The notes: generated by a model from the sequence alone, not told the origin. A DNA stretch of 64,000 bases from Massilia sp. W12 (GCF_037300705.1 NZ_CP147776.1:3906001-3970000); one strand, 5' to 3'. Shown: positions 43,750 to 53,522, numbered from the stretch's first letter. Made by a program: numbers and translations.

Positions 43750-44487
43750 ATGAAGTGGCATCTGTGTTTGCCAGTCGCCGCACTGGCCATCGGGGTGGCG
43801 CAGGCCGCCTCATTTGACTGCGCGCGCGCCGCCAGTCCTGCGGAAAAAATGATTTGCGCCCAACCGGAATTATCCAGCCAGGATGAAAGCATGGCGCGGC
43901 TGTGGCATGCTTTGCGCGCGCATGCGGCGGCGCCCGACCTGATGCCCAGGCAGCAAGCCTGGCTCAAACAGCGCAATCAGTGCAAAAACCAAGCCTGCCT
44001 GCAAATGCTGTATGCGCAAAGGATTCAGGCGTTTCAGCAACTCAAGCGCTGGCTGGATGCGCCGCATGCGCACAATATCGACTTGCTGCTGTACGCTGGC
44101 GAATACGCCACTGGCGCGTTTTTCAAAGACAAACAGGTGCAAGACGGCTTGCGCGCGATTTTGCAAAACCGCTACCCGGCTTACCAGCAATTTTTACGCG
44201 CAGCCGGCGGCGGTATGATCGAGGTGCGCGGCGACTATCTGTTTGCCGACCGCAGCCAGCTGCATAGCGGCGGCTATACCTCCAAGCTGTTTATCAATTT
44301 GCGCGACGGCACGTTTTGCCTGTTTTGGCTGAATGATGCGGCGGCTTCCGGCAAGGCTGAGTTTTTCGGCGTCGAACCGGCGCCGGAAGCTGTATTGCAA
44401 ATGGTGGCGGATGATATGAATCAGGAATGGGGACATGTGGCTGTTTTCAGTGCGCGGCAAGGCAAATTGCACAGCAAGCCAAAGTAA
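43750..44487 (+). CDS. LprI-like (DUF1311) exported protein
   Basis: A 245-residue protein with a signal peptide (MKWHLCLPVAALAIGVAQAAS). Its N-terminal mature part resembles LprI/DUF1311 proteins: FDCARAASPAEKMICAQPELSSQDESMARLWHALR, then RQQAWLKQRNQCKNQACLQMLYAQRI with four cysteines that could form two disulfides. The C-terminal ~130 residues (YAGEYATGAFFKDKQVQDGLRAIL to VFSARQGKLHSKPK) are not recognised. LprI-like domains in mycobacteria inhibit lysozyme; in proteobacteria the role is mostly unproven. AGGAG lies 8 bases before ATG 43750; the open frame is longer but unsupported. It is divergent from regB. Confidence 0.8.
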   Translation: MKWHLCLPVAALAIGVAQAASFDCARAASPAEKMICAQPELSSQDESMARLWHALRAHAAAPDLMPRQQAWLKQRNQCKNQACLQMLYAQRIQAFQQLKRWLDAPHAHNIDLLLYAGEYATGAFFKDKQVQDGLRAILQNRYPAYQQFLRAAGGGMIEVRGDYLFADRSQLHSGGYTSKLFINLRDGTFCLFWLNDAAASGKAEFFGVEPAPEAVLQMVADDMNQEWGHVAVFSARQGKLHSKPK

Positions 44488-44511
44488 TCAATCCTGCCAG
44501 TCCCCATAAGC

Positions 44512-44540
44512 GGGCGCGCACCGGATAAACCGGCGCGCCC
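44512..44540. terminator. Possible hairpin between convergent LprI-like and OMF genes
   Basis: GGGCGCG-CA-CCGG and CCGG-CGCGCCC pair around ATAAA, with a 2-base bulge. No T-run. Low-confidence terminator. Confidence 0.4.
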
Positions 44541-44547
44541 GCCCCGT

Positions 44548-45963
44548 TCACGCCGCGCCGCCGCCCAGGGCGCGATACACCCCGAGCAGGGCTTGCAATT
44601 GCTGGCGCTGCGCTTCCAATAAAGCCAGTTCCGCTTGCAAGCTGTCGCGTTCGTGGTTGGCGGCTTCCAGTGCGGATTGCAAACCGCGCGCCTCGCGCTG
44701 GCGCTGCATGGCGCGGTTTTGCTGCGCCAGGGTATGGCGCTGCTGCTGCGCCAGCAGATTGTGCTCGCCGGCGGCATACGCGCCGAGCGCGTCGTGCACA
44801 TCGCGAAACGCCGCCTGCACACTCTGCGCATATTGCGCGATTGCCTGTTGCTGGCGCGCATTGCTGCCAGCCACCACCGCATCAATGCTGCCGCTGCGGA
44901 ATATGGGCTGGGTCAGATTCGCCGCCAGATTCCACAACATGGAAGACGGGCTGAACAAATCGCTCATCTCGCGCGACTCGCGGCCATAAGCCGCCGTCAG
45001 GCGCAGACTGGGAAAATACAGACTGCGCGCCTGCGCCAGATCGGCTTGCGCGGCCTGCAAACCGGCTTGCGCAGCGCGCACATCAGGCCGCCTTTGCAAA
45101 ACCTCGGATGGTGTGTCTTGCGGCAAGCGGCTGCGCGCCAGCAAGCTGGGCAGATCGGCCCCCCGCGCAATTTGCGGCGATGCGATTTGCGCCGGCGAGC
45201 GCCCGGCCAGCATGGCCAGCGCGGCCTCGGTCTGGCTGCGCGCTTGCTGCGCCTGACTCAAGCTTTGCGCCGCCGCCAACACCTCCTGTTGCGCCAGATT
45301 GAGTTCGAGCTGATTGGCCAAACCGGCGGCGAAGCGCTTTTGCAGCACGGCATGGGCCTGGCTGCGCGAACTGTGCAGCGCTTGCAGCAGCGCATATTGT
45401 GCGTCCAGCGCGCGCAAATTCAGATAATGCTGCACCACATTCGCGTACAAACTCATGCGCACGGCGGCGCGGTTGGACTGGGCCGCCAGCACGCGCGCCC
45501 GCGCGGCGGCATCCGCCTGTCCCAATTTCCCCCATACATCCAGCTCATAACTGGCCGCCAGACCCCAATTGAAATCATTCGAGGTCAGTTTGGCCCCGGC
45601 GGGCAGGCGACCCGTGTTGGCGCTGCTGCGGGTGCGGCTGTTATTGGCGTACAGATCCAGCGCCGGAAACAGATTCGCATGCGCCGCCTGGGACGCGGCG
45701 CGCGCTTCTTCCAGACGCGCGGCGGCTTGTTGCAAATCCTGATTACGCGCATCCGCTTCGCGCAATAAGTCTTGCAATGCCTGGTCTTGCCAGATCCCGG
45801 CCCAGTCCTGCCAGTCCGCTGCGCCCTGTCCCTCAAGAGCAAGCGAGGCCGGTAATTCATATTGCGGCAGGCTGGCGCTGTGCGGCGCGCTGGCGCATGC
45901 GCTCAGGGCCAAACTGAGGGCAATGACTAGCGCACGGGTGGATGCAAAATGCGCTTTACGCAT
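44548..45963 (-). CDS. RND efflux outer-membrane factor (OprM/NodT family lipoprotein)
   Basis: A 471-residue TolC-like outer-membrane channel protein. The lipoprotein signal ends LSACAS (lipid-anchored Cys23). Two repeated helical modules contain DLQQAAARLEEARA, NFNWGL-type strand segments, SYELDVWGKLGQADAAARA, NLAQQEVLAAAQ, RRPDVRAAQAGLQAAQADLAQARSLYFPSLRLTAAYG and ANLTQPIF. Three such subunits form a trans-periplasmic tunnel docking to the adaptor and pump encoded just upstream. The start overlaps the pump stop by 8 bp and has AGGAGG upstream. It is last in the adaptor-pump-channel operon. Confidence 0.94.
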   Translation of the reverse strand: MRKAHFASTRALVIALSLALSACASAPHSASLPQYELPASLALEGQGAADWQDWAGIWQDQALQDLLREADARNQDLQQAAARLEEARAASQAAHANLFPALDLYANNSRTRSSANTGRLPAGAKLTSNDFNWGLAASYELDVWGKLGQADAAARARVLAAQSNRAAVRMSLYANVVQHYLNLRALDAQYALLQALHSSRSQAHAVLQKRFAAGLANQLELNLAQQEVLAAAQSLSQAQQARSQTEAALAMLAGRSPAQIASPQIARGADLPSLLARSRLPQDTPSEVLQRRPDVRAAQAGLQAAQADLAQARSLYFPSLRLTAAYGRESREMSDLFSPSSMLWNLAANLTQPIFRSGSIDAVVAGSNARQQQAIAQYAQSVQAAFRDVHDALGAYAAGEHNLLAQQQRHTLAQQNRAMQRQREARGLQSALEAANHERDSLQAELALLEAQRQQLQALLGVYRALGGGAA

Positions 45964-48900
45964 GGTCGGCCTCCTGTTTTTGTTGCTCTTTTATGGTGAT
46001 GTGCTGCGGATGTTCAAAATCCTGCGGCAAGCTGCGCAAGCGCCTGTCGTGAATCAGTTTGAAAAACAGCGGCACAAAGAAAATCGCCAGGAAGGTGGCC
46101 CCCAGCATGCCGCCCAGCACACCGGTGCCCAGCGACTGGCGCGCCGCCGCACCGGCCCCGTGTGAAAACGCGAGCGGAGCGACGCCTAAAATGAAGGCCA
46201 GCGAAGTCATTAAAATCGGCCGGAAACGCAAGCGCGCCGCTTCCAATGCCGCCGCCGCCGGGGCAAAACCCTCATGCGTTTTCATGACTGCGAATTCGAC
46301 GATCAAAATCGCATTTTTCGCCGCCAGCCCCAGCAGTGTCACCAAGCCGATCTGGAAATACACATCATTATTGAAGCCGCGCGCCCACACCGCGACCAGG
46401 GCGCCGAAAATGCCAAACGGCATCGCCAGCAAAACCGAGAACGGCAGCGACCAGCGTTCATATTGTGCGGCCAGAATCAAAAAGATCATCAGCACGCCGG
46501 CCCCCAGCGCCAGACTGCCGGCGCTGCTGCTGCGTTTTTCCTGGAAAGATACGCCGCCCCAGTCATAACCGACATCCGCCGGCAAGACTTTTTGCGCGAC
46601 CCGTTCCATCGCGGCTAAAGCCTGTCCCGAGCTGTAACCCGGTTTGGCATTGCCGAGCAGTTTGATCGCCGGCAGACCATTGAAACGCGGCACAGAATCC
46701 GGCCCGGTGACAAAGCGCACCTGGGCGAAACTTTGCAGCGCAATCATTTTGCCGCCATTGCTGCGCACAAACAGCTTGCCGATATCTTCCGGCTTGGCGC
46801 GGTAATCGGCTTCGGCTTGCAGCAGCACATTGTAGGTGCGGCCATTTTTATTGAAGTCGTTTACGTAATATGCGCCCAGGGTGGCGGCCAGGGTGTTGTA
46901 CACATCGGCCAGATTCACGCCCATAGCGCGCGCTTTCTCATTGTCCACATCGACAAATAATTGCGGTGAATTGGCTTGCCATAAGCTTTTCACGCCGGCC
47001 AATTCCGGCTGCTTATTCGCTTCCTCCATAAAGGTTTGCAGCAGCTGGGCCAGACGGCGCACCCCGCCCTCCCCTTTGTTTTGCAGATAAAACTCAAAGC
47101 CGCCGGTTTGTCCCAGTCCCTGAATCGCGGGCGGCGAGAAAAAGATCGGCATGCCTTCACGAATGCCGCCGGTTTTCATAAACGCCTCGCCCACCAATTG
47201 CTGTACGCCCTTGCTGCGCTGATCCCAGGGTTGCAGCGGGAAAAACATGGTGGCGCCGGAAGTTTTCATGCCGCCGCCGCCCAGGAAGTCGAGGCCGACC
47301 AGGGCGAAGCGGGTTTTGATTTCCGGCGTGCCTTCAAAGATTTTTTCCACTTGCTGCACCATTTGATTGGTGCGCTCAAGCGAAGCGCCATCCGGCATGA
47401 TGGCGGCGCCGATGAAATAGCCCTGATCTTCATCCGGGGCCAGACCGGTCGGCACTTTTTTCCACAAGAAGACGGATGCGGCCAGCATCAGACCAAACAA
47501 AAACAGCCCCAGCACGGCGCGCCGCAGGAAAAACGCGACGCCCCGGGTATAGCCGGCGGTGACACGCTCAAACCAGCGATTGAAGGCCATGAAAATGCCG
47601 CTGGTATGACGCGTTCCCGGTTTTAAGAGCATGGCGCACAGCGCCGGGGTCAGGGTCAGCGCCACTACGCCGGACAAAATCACAGCAATCGAAATCGTCA
47701 CCGAGAATTGGCGGTACAGCTCGCCGGCCAGGCCGCCTAAGAAGGCAATCGGGCCGAAAGCGGCGGTCAGCACCAGCACAATCGCAATCACCGGGCCGGT
47801 GACTTCGCGCATCGCTTCGATCGCCGCCTCGGTGGGTGACAAGCCTTCTTCATGCATCAGGCGTTCGACGTTTTCCAGCACCACGATGGCGTCATCCACC
47901 ACAATCCCGATTGCCAGCACCATGCCAAACAGGGTCAGGGTATTGATCGAATAACCGAGCAGGTGCAAGCCGGCCATGGTTCCGATCAGGGACACAGGCA
48001 CAGCCAAGGTCGGGATCAGGGTGGCGCGCCAGTTTTGCAGAAAGACATAGACCACCACAAACACCAGCAACATCGCTTCGCCCAGGGTTTTCAAGACTTC
48101 CGCAATCGACTCGGTGACAAAGGGCGTGGTGTCATACGGTGTTTGGTAATCCATGCCGGGCGGGAATTTGGCTTTCAATTCCTGCAGCGCGCTCTCAACT
48201 GCGCGCCGGGTTTCCAAGGCATTGGCCCCGGTTTGCAAAAACACGCCGATATTCGCTGAAGGATGGCCATTCACGCGGCCGATCAGGCTGTAATCTTTAG
48301 CCCCAAGCTCGACCCGCGCCACATCGCGCACACGGATCGCCGCGCCGCCGGGCTGGGATTTGATCAAAATGTTTTCAAATTCCGCAGGTTCCTGCAAGCG
48401 CCCGCGCGCGGTGACGGTCATAGTCAGCTCTCCGCCGGCATCCGGCGGGGCGCCGATTTTACCGGCGGCGTATTGCGCATTTTGTTCATTCACCGCTTGC
48501 GCGATGTCATTGACGGTGACGCCGAGTTGCGCCATGCGGTCGGGCTTGAGCCAGATCCGCATCGCATAGTCGCGCGCACCGAATACTTGCACATTGGTCG
48601 TACCGGGAATGCGTTTGATCGCATCCAATACGTTTTGCGTGGCGTAGTTGGATAAAAACAGGGTGTCGTAACGGTTATCCGGCGAATACAGCGCCGCCAC
48701 CACCAGGAAATTGGAGGAGGATTTGGCCACCGTCACGCCCTGCCGCCGCACCTCCTGCGGCAATTTGGCGTCGGCCTGGCGCACCCGGTTGTTGACATTC
48801 ACCGCCGCGATATCGAGGTTTGTCCCGACTTCAAATGTCACGTTGATGGTGACACGTCCGTCAGCGGATGAGGTGGAATCCATGTACAACATTTTTTCCA

Positions 48901-49117
48901 CGCCATTGATTTGCTCTTCAATCGGCGCAGCCACGGTGCGCTCCAGCACTTCAGCGGAAGCGCCCGGATAATAGGCCGAGACTGTCACCACCGGCGGCGC
49001 GATGTCGGGATAGCGCTCCACCGGCAAGACGCGCAAAGCGGCCAGACCGGCTAACACGATCAAAATCGACAGCACGCTGGCGAAGATCGGCCTTTGTATA
49101 AAAAATCGCGAAAACAT
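45956..49117 (-). CDS. RND multidrug efflux pump (AcrB/MexB family, HAE-1)
   Basis: A 1053-residue trimeric inner-membrane proton antiporter. It starts MFSRFFIQRPIFASVLSI, with the usual first helix. The pore domain has TTNVQVFGARDYAMRIWL, and the family signatures GEAMLLVFVVVYVFLQNWRATLIP and GIVVDDAIVVLENVERL contain the proton-relay Asp408 and Asp409. The second half has GYFIGAAIMPDGASLERT, LGGGGMKTSGATMFF and the C-terminal LVTLLGLAAKNAILIVEFA with the conserved relay Lys. It exports hydrophobic or amphiphilic drugs, dyes and solvents captured from the periplasm. AAGGAG lies before ATG 49117. The adaptor gene is 10 bp upstream, the channel gene overlaps by 8 bp, and TetR control is likely. 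Confidence 0.96.
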   Translation of the reverse strand: MFSRFFIQRPIFASVLSILIVLAGLAALRVLPVERYPDIAPPVVTVSAYYPGASAEVLERTVAAPIEEQINGVEKMLYMDSTSSADGRVTINVTFEVGTNLDIAAVNVNNRVRQADAKLPQEVRRQGVTVAKSSSNFLVVAALYSPDNRYDTLFLSNYATQNVLDAIKRIPGTTNVQVFGARDYAMRIWLKPDRMAQLGVTVNDIAQAVNEQNAQYAAGKIGAPPDAGGELTMTVTARGRLQEPAEFENILIKSQPGGAAIRVRDVARVELGAKDYSLIGRVNGHPSANIGVFLQTGANALETRRAVESALQELKAKFPPGMDYQTPYDTTPFVTESIAEVLKTLGEAMLLVFVVVYVFLQNWRATLIPTLAVPVSLIGTMAGLHLLGYSINTLTLFGMVLAIGIVVDDAIVVLENVERLMHEEGLSPTEAAIEAMREVTGPVIAIVLVLTAAFGPIAFLGGLAGELYRQFSVTISIAVILSGVVALTLTPALCAMLLKPGTRHTSGIFMAFNRWFERVTAGYTRGVAFFLRRAVLGLFLFGLMLAASVFLWKKVPTGLAPDEDQGYFIGAAIMPDGASLERTNQMVQQVEKIFEGTPEIKTRFALVGLDFLGGGGMKTSGATMFFPLQPWDQRSKGVQQLVGEAFMKTGGIREGMPIFFSPPAIQGLGQTGGFEFYLQNKGEGGVRRLAQLLQTFMEEANKQPELAGVKSLWQANSPQLFVDVDNEKARAMGVNLADVYNTLAATLGAYYVNDFNKNGRTYNVLLQAEADYRAKPEDIGKLFVRSNGGKMIALQSFAQVRFVTGPDSVPRFNGLPAIKLLGNAKPGYSSGQALAAMERVAQKVLPADVGYDWGGVSFQEKRSSSAGSLALGAGVLMIFLILAAQYERWSLPFSVLLAMPFGIFGALVAVWARGFNNDVYFQIGLVTLLGLAAKNAILIVEFAVMKTHEGFAPAAAALEAARLRFRPILMTSLAFILGVAPLAFSHGAGAAARQSLGTGVLGGMLGATFLAIFFVPLFFKLIHDRRLRSLPQDFEHPQHITIKEQQKQEADHA

Positions 49118-49127
49118 GGGCGCTCCT

Positions 49128-50381
49128 TCAGTGCGCTGCGCTGGCGGCAACGCTGGCTTTAGCGCTGGCGGCGGCGCTGGCCGGGGCCGCCGCAGCAGGT
49201 GCGCCAGGCGCGGCTTGCAGCGGAATCAGATGCGGCTTGACCGGCATGCCTGGAATATGCGCCTTGATCACGCCATCCGCCATCACCATATCGCCATCCT
49301 GCAAACCTTTGGTGACCACCCACAAACCCTGTTGCCAGCCATCGACCTGCACCGGGCGCGGCTGCAATTTATTATCTTTGCCCACCACAAACACCATCTT
49401 GCCCATCGGGCCATCGATCACCGCGCGCTGCGGCACGGCGATGGCTTGCGCGCGTTGCGCGCCTTGCAGCAGCACGCGCACGAATTGGCCGGGGCGCAAA
49501 ACGCCATCCGGATTCGGGATTTCCGCGCGCGCTTCAAAGCCGCCATGCGCCGGATTGATTTTTTCACTGGTGAAATTCATTTTGCCGCTGCGCGCATACA
49601 GGCTGCCGTCGGCCAATTTGATTTGCACGGTGAACGGCAGGCTGCCGTTTTTGGCGCGCGCGCCGGGCAGCACAATTTTTTGCGCCGCCGCTTCGCGCTG
49701 CAAACTCAGCCAGTCGCTTTCCGGCAGCGTGAAATGGATATGCATGGGGTCGGTTTGCACCAGGGTGGTCAAGACATCGTTCGGCCCGACCAGATTGCCA
49801 TTGCTTTTCAGAGCCACGCCGGTGACGCCGGCCACCGGCGCAGTGATGGTGCTGCGCTCCAGATTCAGTTTCGCATCCGCCGCCTGGGCGCGTGCCTGCA
49901 GCAAACCGGCTTCAGCGATTTCCAGCGCGGATTTGGCGTCATCCGCCTCTTTCTGGCTGACTGCTTTATCTTGCAACAGCGGCTGCAAGCGCTCGAATTC
50001 GCGCCTGGCCTGGCGCTGACGCGCTTCCGCCAGAGACAGATTGGCTTGCGCGGTTTGATATTGATTGCGGTAATTGTCGGCATCGAGTTTGAACAGCGGC
50101 GCGCCAGCCGCCACCCGCGCACCTTCTTCATATAAACGCTGTTCGATGATGCCGGAAACGCGCGCGCGCACTTCAGTTTCCTGCGCGCCGGCGCTTTGTC
50201 CCGGATATTCATAGTTATTCGGCAATGCCTGCAGTTTGGCTTGCACCACATTCACATCCGGCGGCGGCATCTGAGCCGGCCCCGGGCCTGGCGCTGCGGG
50301 TTTTTGACAGGCGGACAAGAGCAAACCAGCCGCCAGCAGCGAGAGCCAGGCGGCGGGCTTGAAAGGAGTTTGTTTTGACAT
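49128..50381 (-). CDS. RND efflux periplasmic adaptor (AcrA/MexA family)
   Basis: A 417-residue membrane-fusion lipoprotein (signal ending LLLSACQ, Cys25). Domain order is typical: lipoyl-like segment YEYPGQSAGAQETEVRARVSGIIEQRLYEEGARVAAGAPLFKLD, alpha-hairpin with repeated Glu/Arg/Ala heptads, second lipoyl half STITAPVAGVTGVALKSNGNLVGPNDVLTTLVQTDPMHIHFTLPE, beta-barrel and membrane-proximal domain (LRPGQFVRVLL). The last ~25 residues are an unusual Ala/Ser/Pro-rich tail. It bridges pump and channel. AAGGAT lies before ATG 50381; the longer open frame runs across the operator region and is rejected. First gene of the efflux operon. Confidence 0.94.
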   Translation of the reverse strand: MSKQTPFKPAAWLSLLAAGLLLSACQKPAAPGPGPAQMPPPDVNVVQAKLQALPNNYEYPGQSAGAQETEVRARVSGIIEQRLYEEGARVAAGAPLFKLDADNYRNQYQTAQANLSLAEARQRQARREFERLQPLLQDKAVSQKEADDAKSALEIAEAGLLQARAQAADAKLNLERSTITAPVAGVTGVALKSNGNLVGPNDVLTTLVQTDPMHIHFTLPESDWLSLQREAAAQKIVLPGARAKNGSLPFTVQIKLADGSLYARSGKMNFTSEKINPAHGGFEARAEIPNPDGVLRPGQFVRVLLQGAQRAQAIAVPQRAVIDGPMGKMVFVVGKDNKLQPRPVQVDGWQQGLWVVTKGLQDGDMVMADGVIKAHIPGMPVKPHLIPLQAAPGAPAAAAPASAAASAKASVAASAAH

Positions 50382-50439
50382 GGATCTATCCTTGGAATGC
50401 CTCGGCTGAAGTGAAGTGGCGTGAGGCGATGTGCTATTA

Positions 50440-50463
50440 TATACATACACGGATGTTTGTATA
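50440..50463. promoter_or_regulatory. Likely AcrR/TtgR-type operator
   Basis: In the 159-bp divergent region between the adaptor gene and tetR lies an imperfect palindrome: left arm TATACATACA, right arm TGTTTGTATA, with CGGA at its centre. It closely resembles the operator read by AcrR in Escherichia coli (TACATACA...TGTATGTA). The TetR-family protein encoded at 50541 is the natural candidate to bind it and repress both the operon and itself. Confidence 0.7.
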
Positions 50464-50540
50464 GTCTCCAATTTTAAGCGGATTGTTGCAGACTGTGTAA
50501 ACTGCAAGCAGCCGGGACTCAGGCGCACACAGAGGGAAGT

Positions 50541-51167
50541 ATGGTCAGAAAAACAAAAGAAGAAGCGCTGCAAACCTATCATGCGCTATTGGACGCCGCC
50601 GAGCGCGAGTTCCGCGCGCGTGGGGTGAAAGACACCACTTTGGCGCATGTGGCCGCCGCCGCCGGCGTCACGCGCGGCGCGGTGTATTGGCATTTCAAAG
50701 ACAAAGAAGCCTTATTCGCCGCACTGCGTGAGCGCGCCTTTGCGCCGAACGAGGCGCTGTTGCAGCAAATGGAGGCGAGCGCGCAAACCGATCCACTGGC
50801 TTCATTGCAAACCCTGCTGGAACAAGTCTTGATCCTGGTGGCGCGCGACCCGCGCCAGCGCGTGATGTTTGAAATTTTGTTTCACCGCTGCGAAAAAAAT
50901 CAGGATTTATTATTTTTCGGCGACGACCGCGAAAAGCGGCGCGAGTGCATGTCGCAATTGCAGCTGCGCTTCAACGCCGCCATCGCGCGCGGCGACCTGC
51001 CGCAAAACGCCAACAGCCATGTCTTGATGCACGCCATGCATGCGTATCTGATCGGCTTGATTCATGAATGGCTGGTTGAACCGGAAGCATATGATTTGGC
51101 GCAACAGGCGCCGGCGCTGGCGGCGATGTTTATGGCGGGGGTGCGGGCGAGGCCGGTGACGGGATGA
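50541..51167 (+). CDS. TetR-family repressor of the RND efflux operon
   Basis: A 208-residue AcrR/TtgR/MexZ-like regulator. The N-terminal helix-turn-helix domain (~10-60) reads ALLDAAEREFRARGVKDTTLAHVAAAAGVTRGAVYWHFKDKEALF, almost the AcrR consensus. The C-terminal ligand and dimerisation domain contains FEILFHRCEKN and a predicted drug-binding helical bundle. Such repressors release DNA on binding the substrates of the pump they control. AGGGAAG lies before the ATG. It is divergent from the efflux operon across the palindrome at 50440, and its transcript ends in a terminator shared with the subtilase gene. Confidence 0.92.
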   Translation: MVRKTKEEALQTYHALLDAAEREFRARGVKDTTLAHVAAAAGVTRGAVYWHFKDKEALFAALRERAFAPNEALLQQMEASAQTDPLASLQTLLEQVLILVARDPRQRVMFEILFHRCEKNQDLLFFGDDREKRRECMSQLQLRFNAAIARGDLPQNANSHVLMHAMHAYLIGLIHEWLVEPEAYDLAQQAPALAAMFMAGVRARPVTG

Positions 51168-51171
51168 CAAA

Positions 51172-51195
51172 AAAGGCGGCCCGCAGGCCGCCTTT
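51172..51195. terminator. Bidirectional terminator between tetR and the subtilase gene
   Basis: AAAGGCGGCC-CGCA-GGCCGCCTTT, preceded by an A-run on the plus strand, which gives T-runs on both strands. The two genes converge here. Confidence 0.85.
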
Positions 51196-51212
51196 CTCAC
51201 AGCAAAAAGCAA

Positions 51213-52724
51213 TTACTGCACAGTCGCCACCAGGCTGGCGCCCGAGGTTGCGGTGTAGCCATACACCAGCAGATAATACGTGCCGGCAGCCGGTGCGCTG
51301 AAGGTGATGGTTTCGCTATTGGTCGAACCATCCGACTTCTTGGTGTAGCTGGTGGTGGTCGGCGGGGTGGACATACGTGCATACAGATCGCCATCGCCAC
51401 TGCCACCGCTCATGCGGAAGGTCAGACTGGTTTTACCAGACGGCACCACGATGCTGTACAACTTGCTCGCGCCTTTGGCCAAAGACCCCACGCTCACCGT
51501 CACACCGCTGGTCAAGACGTTGGAAGGCGGATTCGGATCGCCGCCGCCGCCGTTCAGGAATTGCGTGTTCAGGAATTTATTCACACCGGAAGGAATGCCG
51601 GTGATTTTCCCGGTCAGGCCATTCGTCACCAGTGCGCTGGTGACTTGGCTGACAGTGGCGTTCGGATTGGCTGCCAGATACAGCGCAGCTGCACCGGCCA
51701 CATGCGGCGACGCCATCGAGGTGCCGGACATGGTGGTCGAACCGGTGTCGGAAGCACGGCTGGCCGAGGTGATGTTCGAGCCAGGCGCATAGATATCCAC
51801 GCAAGAGCCGTAGTTGGAGAAGCTGGAACGCGCATCAGTGTTGGTGGTGGAGCCAACCGTGATCGCGCTGGCGGCGCGCGCCGGCGAGTAGTTACAGGCG
51901 TTGCTGTTGTCATTGCCGGCAGCCACCACGGTGACGATGCCAGCAGCAGTCATACGCGCCACGGCATCATCCACGGCTTGCGAAGCGCCGCCGCCCAGGG
52001 ACATATTCGCCACAGCAGGCTTGATCGCGTTTCTCGCCACCCAGTCCATACCGGCAATCACGCCGGAATTGGTGCCGCTGCCGTCACAACCCAGCACGCG
52101 CACCGGGTGCAAGGTAACCGATTTCGCCACGCCCCAAGTGGTGCCGCCAACGGTGCCGGCGACGTGAGTGCCATGGCCTTGGCAGTCATTGGTGCCATTG
52201 CCATCGTTCATGGCGTCAAAGCCATTGCCCATACGGCCAGAGAACTGGCTGTGGGTGGAGCGGATACCGGTGTCGATGATGTAGGCGTGCACACCGCTGC
52301 TGGCCGGGTAGGTGTAAGTGGTGGACAAAGGCAGATTGGTTTGGTCGATACGGTCAATACCCCAGGTGGCGCCGGTTTGCGTGGCGACCACGCGCACCAC
52401 TTGATCCGCTTCCACATAGGCCACCGAAGGATCATCCGCCAGACGCTTGGCGTTTTCCGGGGTGGAGGAAATCACCGCACCGCGCAGCGCATGCTCAAAG
52501 CTGCGTTCCACCGCGCCGCCATAACGCATGCTCAAATTGCCGGCAACGCTGGCCGATGTTTGTTTGACGCCGGCAATTGTCATTGCCTGATCTTTGAACA
52601 CCACGATATAGCGGTTCGGCACGGCATTCGGCGATTGCAAAGCACGCACTTCACCAGCTTGTGCGCCAAAACATGCCAATACTGCGCAGGCCAGCAGAGA
52701 TTGTTTCAGGTATGCAGATTTCAT
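51213..52724 (-). CDS. Secreted subtilisin-like serine protease (S8, proteinase K-like) with PPC domain
   Basis: A 503-residue preproprotease. Signal peptide 1-23 (ends AQAGE), inhibitor I9-type propeptide ~36-112 (RYIVVFKD, DPSVAYVEADQ), catalytic domain ~118-390 with Asp151 in IIDTGI, His184 in GHGTHVAG, Asn271 in AAGNDNSNAC (oxyanion) and Ser336 in GTSMASPHVAG. A Gly/Pro linker follows, then a C-terminal PPC (pre-peptidase C) domain from ~410 (SGVTVSVGSLAKG, DLYARMSTPPT, YYLLVYGY), normally removed after secretion. It closely resembles aqualysin/proteinase-K-type extracellular proteases. AGGAGA lies before the ATG. It likely digests extracellular protein for nutrition. Confidence 0.96.
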   Translation of the reverse strand: MKSAYLKQSLLACAVLACFGAQAGEVRALQSPNAVPNRYIVVFKDQAMTIAGVKQTSASVAGNLSMRYGGAVERSFEHALRGAVISSTPENAKRLADDPSVAYVEADQVVRVVATQTGATWGIDRIDQTNLPLSTTYTYPASSGVHAYIIDTGIRSTHSQFSGRMGNGFDAMNDGNGTNDCQGHGTHVAGTVGGTTWGVAKSVTLHPVRVLGCDGSGTNSGVIAGMDWVARNAIKPAVANMSLGGGASQAVDDAVARMTAAGIVTVVAAGNDNSNACNYSPARAASAITVGSTTNTDARSSFSNYGSCVDIYAPGSNITSASRASDTGSTTMSGTSMASPHVAGAAALYLAANPNATVSQVTSALVTNGLTGKITGIPSGVNKFLNTQFLNGGGGDPNPPSNVLTSGVTVSVGSLAKGASKLYSIVVPSGKTSLTFRMSGGSGDGDLYARMSTPPTTTSYTKKSDGSTNSETITFSAPAAGTYYLLVYGYTATSGASLVATVQ

Positions 52725-53522
52725 CTATGTCTCCTCTATTTTTCAGGTGTAAGCAATCCCCTTCCCTTTAATAAATATCAAAGGAAATTGAATGCCATAT
52801 TCAGGACGAATGTATTCAATGTGCTGATGCACATGAATCTTGTCCATTTATTTTTAAATAAAACATGCCCTGCAGTTATTCTGCAAACAGAATATAAATC
52901 GCAGGAGGGTGAATCCGGAAAACACGCTGAAGTAAATCAGGTATTCCCTATGCAGAGACTGCGGAAATTGGACATATCAAAAAATAAACACATCCAATGA
53001 GGCAGAGTATGAGTTTGATTTTTTAACAAGTCAAGGGCTGCTGTTAAATTTTTATTGATGCATCGCAAACAGATTCGGACAAATGTTTGCCTGCGAATTG
53101 CTTTCATGTATACGAATTCAGCCCATGCGCTTATCAAGTTTTTTCCACACGGAAATTAAAAAATTTGCAAAATATCTACACGGCAATATTTATTGCCAAA
53201 AAATCACTTTTGCAGCATGAAATCTCTTCACTGTGCCGGATGCTGCAGCCGCACTGCATAAAATCATCTGATAACCTGGGGATTAGCAAGCAAGTAACTG
53301 CTCTATTTTTTTAACGCTGCTTTGCCGGTTTTTCCCGCTTGATTCGCAGCGATCTGCGGCAAGCCGGCGCGGACTGCCAGCCGCACTTTGCGCATTTGAT
53401 GCGGAAACTTGCCCCGCACTGCCGGTTTGGCAGTGGTTTTTCACCATCCGGCATGGCTGTCATCTATCAGCAAAGCGCCGGACATGACTTATCATGAGCA
53501 CAGGCAAACCAGGGAGCCGCGT
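52725..53522. other. AT-rich 800-bp intergenic region between the subtilase and LprI-like genes
   Basis: Much lower GC content than the surrounding genes from 52730 to about 53320. It holds the subtilase promoter (minus) and that of the LprI-like gene (plus). I found no open frame with family features, no repeat and no tRNA. It could hold regulatory sites for the secreted protease or a small RNA, but nothing specific can be supported. Confidence 0.5.
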
